Positions 8,972 to 11,500 of a stretch of 11,500 bases of DNA are shown here, piece by piece (the stretch's first letter is position 1; the number at the start of each line of letters is the position of its first letter). The notes under the pieces were generated by a model. The model was not told the origin of the DNA and did no database searches. It saw only the letters and a list, made by a program, of their open reading frames with translations. Origin of the DNA: Glandiceps talaboti. Its lineage: Eukaryota; Hemichordata; Enteropneusta; Spengelidae. The position numbers and the translations under genes are program-made. Where the stretch lies: assembly GCF_964340395.1 (NCBI RefSeq), contig NC_135563.1, forward strand, positions 4,350,422-4,361,921. The letters run 5' to 3'.

Positions 8972-9390
8972 AGGTCCTTTTGAAACAGATACAATGGCTT
9001 GTTTATAATACTGTGCACCCTGAACTCTATTGAATCACCTGTTGGTGAATGTATATTATGCAGCTGTACACATGATATGGTAGAATCATTCCAATGAAAT
9101 TGATTTTTGGGTCCGTACCCAAAACTCAACGCCCTCCCCCTCCATTCAATCACGATTTCCATGTATTACATGTGGATAAAACAGACAGTCTTACATGTGG
9201 ATAAAACAGACCTCAAATTAACATGTACAATTATGTCTAATTATTGGTATTTTAACCATTTTCATTGATATCAATTGTTGTCGAAAAGATTGTAGCTAAT
9301 TCAGCTTTAAAATGACGAGGAGAGAAGTGTCATAATAATTTCCATTGTGTTGTGTTCTGTTTTATCAAGTCAATTTCTTTATTCCATCAG
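8972..9390 (+). other. Intron 3, proximal part
   Basis: I searched this stretch for the next CNT exon (helix 3 with W-x-x-D motif) and did not find it. It contains a 25-bp tandem duplication (listed) and no named repeat. An acceptor-like TTTCATTTACAG ends at 8971, but the sequence after it does not continue the transporter. Confidence 0.6.
9166..9211. repeat. 25-bp tandem duplication
   Basis: TTACATGTGGATAAAACAGA followed by C occurs at 9166-9186 and again, identical over 21 nt, at 9191-9211. The copies are separated by AGTC, giving a period of 25. Identity of the copies suggests a recent duplication. Confidence 0.95.
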
Positions 9391-9398
9391 TCAAGCAA

Positions 9399-10152
9399 TC
9401 CATCCATCCATCCATCCATCCATCCATCCATCCATCCGTCCGTCCGTCCGTCCGTCCATCCACCCACCCACCCTTCCATCCATCCATCCATCCGTCCATC
9501 CATCCACCCATCCACCCACCCACCCTCCCATCCATCCATCCATCCGTACGTCCGTCCATCCGTCCGTCCATCCATCCATCCATCCATCCATCCACCCACC
9601 CACCCTCCCATCCATCCATCCATCCATCCATCCATCCATCCATCCGTCCGTCCGTTAGTCCGTCCGTCCATCCGTCCACCCACCCACCCTCCCATCCATC
9701 CATCCGTCCGTCCGTCCGTCCGTCCATCCGTCCATCCATCCACCCACCCACCCATCCACCCTCCCACCCACCCTCCCACCCACCCACCCATCCGTCCATC
9801 CATCCATCCATCCATCCATCCATCCATCCATCCATCCGTCCGTCCATCCATCCGTCCGTCCATCCGTCCACCCACCCACCCTCCCATCCATCCATCCATC
9901 CATCCATCCATCCATCCACCCTCCCATCCATCCATCCATCCATCCATCCATCCATCCATCCATCCATCCATCCGTCCGTCCGTCCATCCATCCATCCATC
10001 CATCCATCCATCCATCCATCCATCCATCCATCCACCCACCCTCCCATCCATCCATCCATCCATCCATCCATCCATCCATCCATCCATCCATCCGTCCGTC
10101 CGTCCGTCCATCCATCCATCCACCCACCCACCCACCCTCCCATCCATCCATC
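9399..10152. repeat. Compound CCAT/CCGT/CCAC array with repeated block structure, about 750 bp
   Basis: The array is built of CCAT, CCGT, CCAC and CCCT tetramers. Blocks repeat in the same order: a run of CCAT, then a run of CCGT, then mixed CCAT/CCGT, then CCACCCACCC-CCCTCC as a punctuating end. Such ends occur near 9461, 9515, 9595, 9679, 9743-9789, 9871, 9918, 10035 and 10123, so the array has higher-order organisation with irregular block lengths of about 45-115 bp. Ser-Ile-His-Pro (plus) and Met-Asp-Gly-Trp (minus) open frames in several registers are artefacts of stop-free 4-nt periodicity. Confidence 0.97.
9743..9789 (-). other. Dense G-quadruplex-forming tract (minus strand)
   Basis: On the plus strand 11 CCC runs are separated mostly by single bases (A or T), with one 5-nt spacer. 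The minus strand is therefore G3N1 repeated, the loop geometry most favourable for stable G-quadruplexes, and the plus strand is suited to i-motifs. Four further tracts of four or more runs occur at 9515-9529, 9595-9609, 9679-9693/9871-9885 and 10123-10141. Relative to the transporter gene the G-rich strand is the template strand. Confidence 0.7.
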
Positions 10153-10159
10153 TACACGT

Positions 10160-10750
10160 ATTCCCTTGTTCGTGTACATTCATGAGTACATTTATTCTTT
10201 CAAACAACCCTTTTCGTTGCACTGTCATTACACCTTTAGGCCACAACAAATATGTAAAAACTATGTTTCCGAGAACCTGACCGACCCTAGTTTAATCCGC
10301 CGATCCTAAACAGATTTTTTACGTTCATAAAGACCGGATCACTAGGGTAAATACCGAGAATTTACTTTTATTTACGTGTAAATTTTCTTGCCCAAAGTAT
10401 GTTTGTCCAATTAAAAAGAAAATCCGTTTCCATAGACACCGAGTCTTGTTGAATTGATACAGCTAGTAAAAGTGTGTATTCTACGTTCGTCTACTTCACA
10501 TATATCGTGCCTTCCTTTACGCCTTGTACACATCATCACACTGTCACAGAAGTATCGTAACCAATGAGTATCTTGTCTTTGGGTCGGAGCAATTTCTCCC
10601 CCAAAACTAGAAATAATCAAAATACCTACTAATACCTTTTACTTTCTGAAGTCGTGTTAACGGAAACAAACTTTAAAAAAACCCCATTATTTTGTCTTTA
10701 ATACTTGAAACAATACATACATATTGTGATAAGGCCTAAAAACATAATTG
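10160..10750. other. Non-coding spacer within presumed intron 3
   Basis: No exon of the transporter family is recognisable. A piece at about 10284-10325 (CCTAGTTT, GA-CCTAAACA, TTTTACGT words) resembles part of the duplicated unit at 10787-10820 and 11150-11190, and may be a much older relative. The minus-strand open frame of 69 codons at 10411-10620 has no recognisable domain. Confidence 0.5.
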
Positions 10751-11126
10751 TTTGGTTCCGGTTACCCAACCCAACCCCACCTAGTTTTGCACTGCTGACC
10801 CTAAACTTTGTTTTACGTTTTCGAGAAAAAAGTAATAAAATGGCAAAAAATGGGAAGCCTCACGAGAAATAGTGGATGCGGAAACTGACATCAACTTAAA
10901 AAAGACAATATAAAACTGTTCTTCCAATCTATAATGACTGTACATCTGATTGGAGAAATAACTAACACAGAGACAATTTGGAAAAGTAGACACTCACATA
11001 TGAAAAAAATAGAATAAACTAGAATAAAAAATCTACCTACCTCACATATTCTAAAATTGAGCGTAATCGGAACCACACATTTTTTATTAGCCCTAAAGAA
11101 AGTCAATTACTTCACATAAAAAATAG
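10751..11126. mobile_element. 376-bp tandem unit, copy 1, with inverted-repeat ends
   Basis: The unit starts TTTGGTTCCGGTTACCC and recurs from 11127. Shared landmarks include CACTGCTGACCCTAAAC, GAGAAATAGTGGA, GCGGAAACTGACATCAACTT, GTTCTTCCAATCTATAATG, TAGACACTCACA and AAAAAATCTACCTACC. Inside it, GCGTAATCGGAACCACA (11061-11077) is the inverse of the unit's left end with 14 of 17 matches. Similarity extends outward through an AT-rich stretch (TAAAAACAT/ATTTTTTATTA). It therefore looks like a roughly 330-bp element with terminal inverted repeats, or a satellite monomer containing such an element. No protein is encoded. Target-site duplications are not clear. Confidence 0.75.
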
Positions 11127-11500
11127 TTTGATTCCGGTTACCCGATCCAACCTAGTTTTTCACTGCTGACCCTAAACATTGTTTTACGTATTCGAGCAAT
11201 AAAAAAACAAAAAAGCGAAAATTGTGAAGTCTCGCGAGAAATAGTGGACGCGGAAACTGACATCAACTTACATTGTAATTAAAAAGACAATGTAAAAGTG
11301 TTCTTCCAATCTATAATGGTTGTATATCTGACAGGAAGACACCAGTAACACAGAGACCATATAGAAAACAGCGGAAAACATAACATAAATATCTGAACTA
11401 GACACTCACACGTGAAAAAAATAATTACAAAAAAATAATAATAAAAAATCTACCTACCCCACCTATTCCAAAATTTAGTGTAATCTGAACCACACAATTT
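11127..11500. mobile_element. 376-bp tandem unit, copy 2, reaching the window edge
   Basis: Starts TTTGATTCCGGTTACCC and follows copy 1 along its full length, with substitutions and small indels. Examples are an extra CATTGTAATT insert near 11272 and an insert near 11371-11398. The right inverted end, GTGTAATCTGAACCACA (11478-11494), matches the inverse of its left end at 12 of 17. Because the copy is essentially complete at 11500, a third copy could follow outside the window. Confidence 0.78.

Noticed and set aside
8958-9060. Possible exon after an acceptor-like TTTCATTTACAG at 8971
   Set aside because: Joining it to the TG end of exon 3 creates TGA at once, and the other frames hit stops within about 20 codons without resembling the next CNT segment.
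9399-10152. CRISPR-like array
   Set aside because: Repeats are 4 nt with no unique spacers of constant length, and the context is an animal intron.
9345-10280. Several overlapping long open frames on both strands (Ser-Ile-His-Pro and Met-Asp-Gly-Trp repeats)
   Set aside because: All registers of both strands are open because the tetranucleotide array contains no stop triplets. This is a property of the repeat and not evidence for a repetitive protein.
10411-11106. Minus-strand open frames of about 70 codons at the right end
   Set aside because: No known domain. Two of them fall on the duplicated 376-bp unit but are not preserved between its two copies.

Overview
The window looks like nuclear DNA of an animal, most likely a marine invertebrate. 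It is AT-rich and mostly non-coding. It has GT/AG-bounded exons separated by kilobase introns, decayed non-LTR retrotransposon pieces, diverged tandem arrays and very long tetranucleotide microsatellites. Nothing bacterial (operons, Shine-Dalgarno-led ORFs) is visible. The repeat style (CCTAGCAAC/GCCCATGGCAAC modules, GGTTACCATGGTA inverted motifs, huge ATCT/CCAT arrays) reminds me of amphioxus, hemichordates or molluscs, but I cannot resolve the species.

The one gene I can support lies on the + strand. It is the 5' part of a concentrative nucleoside transporter (SLC28A family, CNT3-like). Coding exon 1 (3154-3267, 38 codons) begins at an ATG with an in-frame upstream stop and A at -3, and ends at AAG|gtaagt. 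Coding exon 2 (7384-7521, 46 codons) is an acidic, hydrophilic cytosolic segment. Coding exon 3 (8618-8901, 284 nt) encodes the FC-x-KH motif and the first two membrane helices, and appears to end at a GC donor (TG|gcaagt). The remaining two thirds or more of the transporter, including the substrate- and Na+-binding core, must lie beyond position 11500. A short non-coding 5' UTR exon upstream of exon 1 is possible.

Layout: 1-680 is unremarkable upstream DNA with one CTCF-like word. 684-721 is a GT microsatellite. 747-1230 and 1240-1690 are two adjoining, unrelated arrays of diverged tandem repeats (about 125-145 bp and 111-120 bp units). 2116-2165 is a TA microsatellite. 2170-3153 is the probable upstream/promoter/5' UTR zone. 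Intron 1 (3268-7383) carries two adjacent fossil non-LTR retrotransposon fragments (about 4330-4600 and 4634-5522) and a small inverted-repeat-bounded segment (5561-5730). Intron 2 (7522-8617) starts almost at once with a roughly 670-bp compound ATCT/ATCC/GTCT microsatellite. Intron 3 (8902 onward) holds a 750-bp CCAT/CCGT/CCAC array with repeated G-quadruplex-type blocks on the minus strand, then a 376-bp unit present twice in tandem whose copies have inverted-repeat ends, at the right edge.

The long ORFs in the microsatellites (Tyr-Leu-Ser-Ile, Ser-Ile-His-Pro and Met-Asp-Gly-Trp repeats) follow from 4-nt periodicity without stops and are not genes. The most noteworthy structures are the duplicated 376-bp unit with inverted-repeat ends, the G4-block array in the transporter intron, and the GC donor beside an in-frame stop and AATAAA hexamer.
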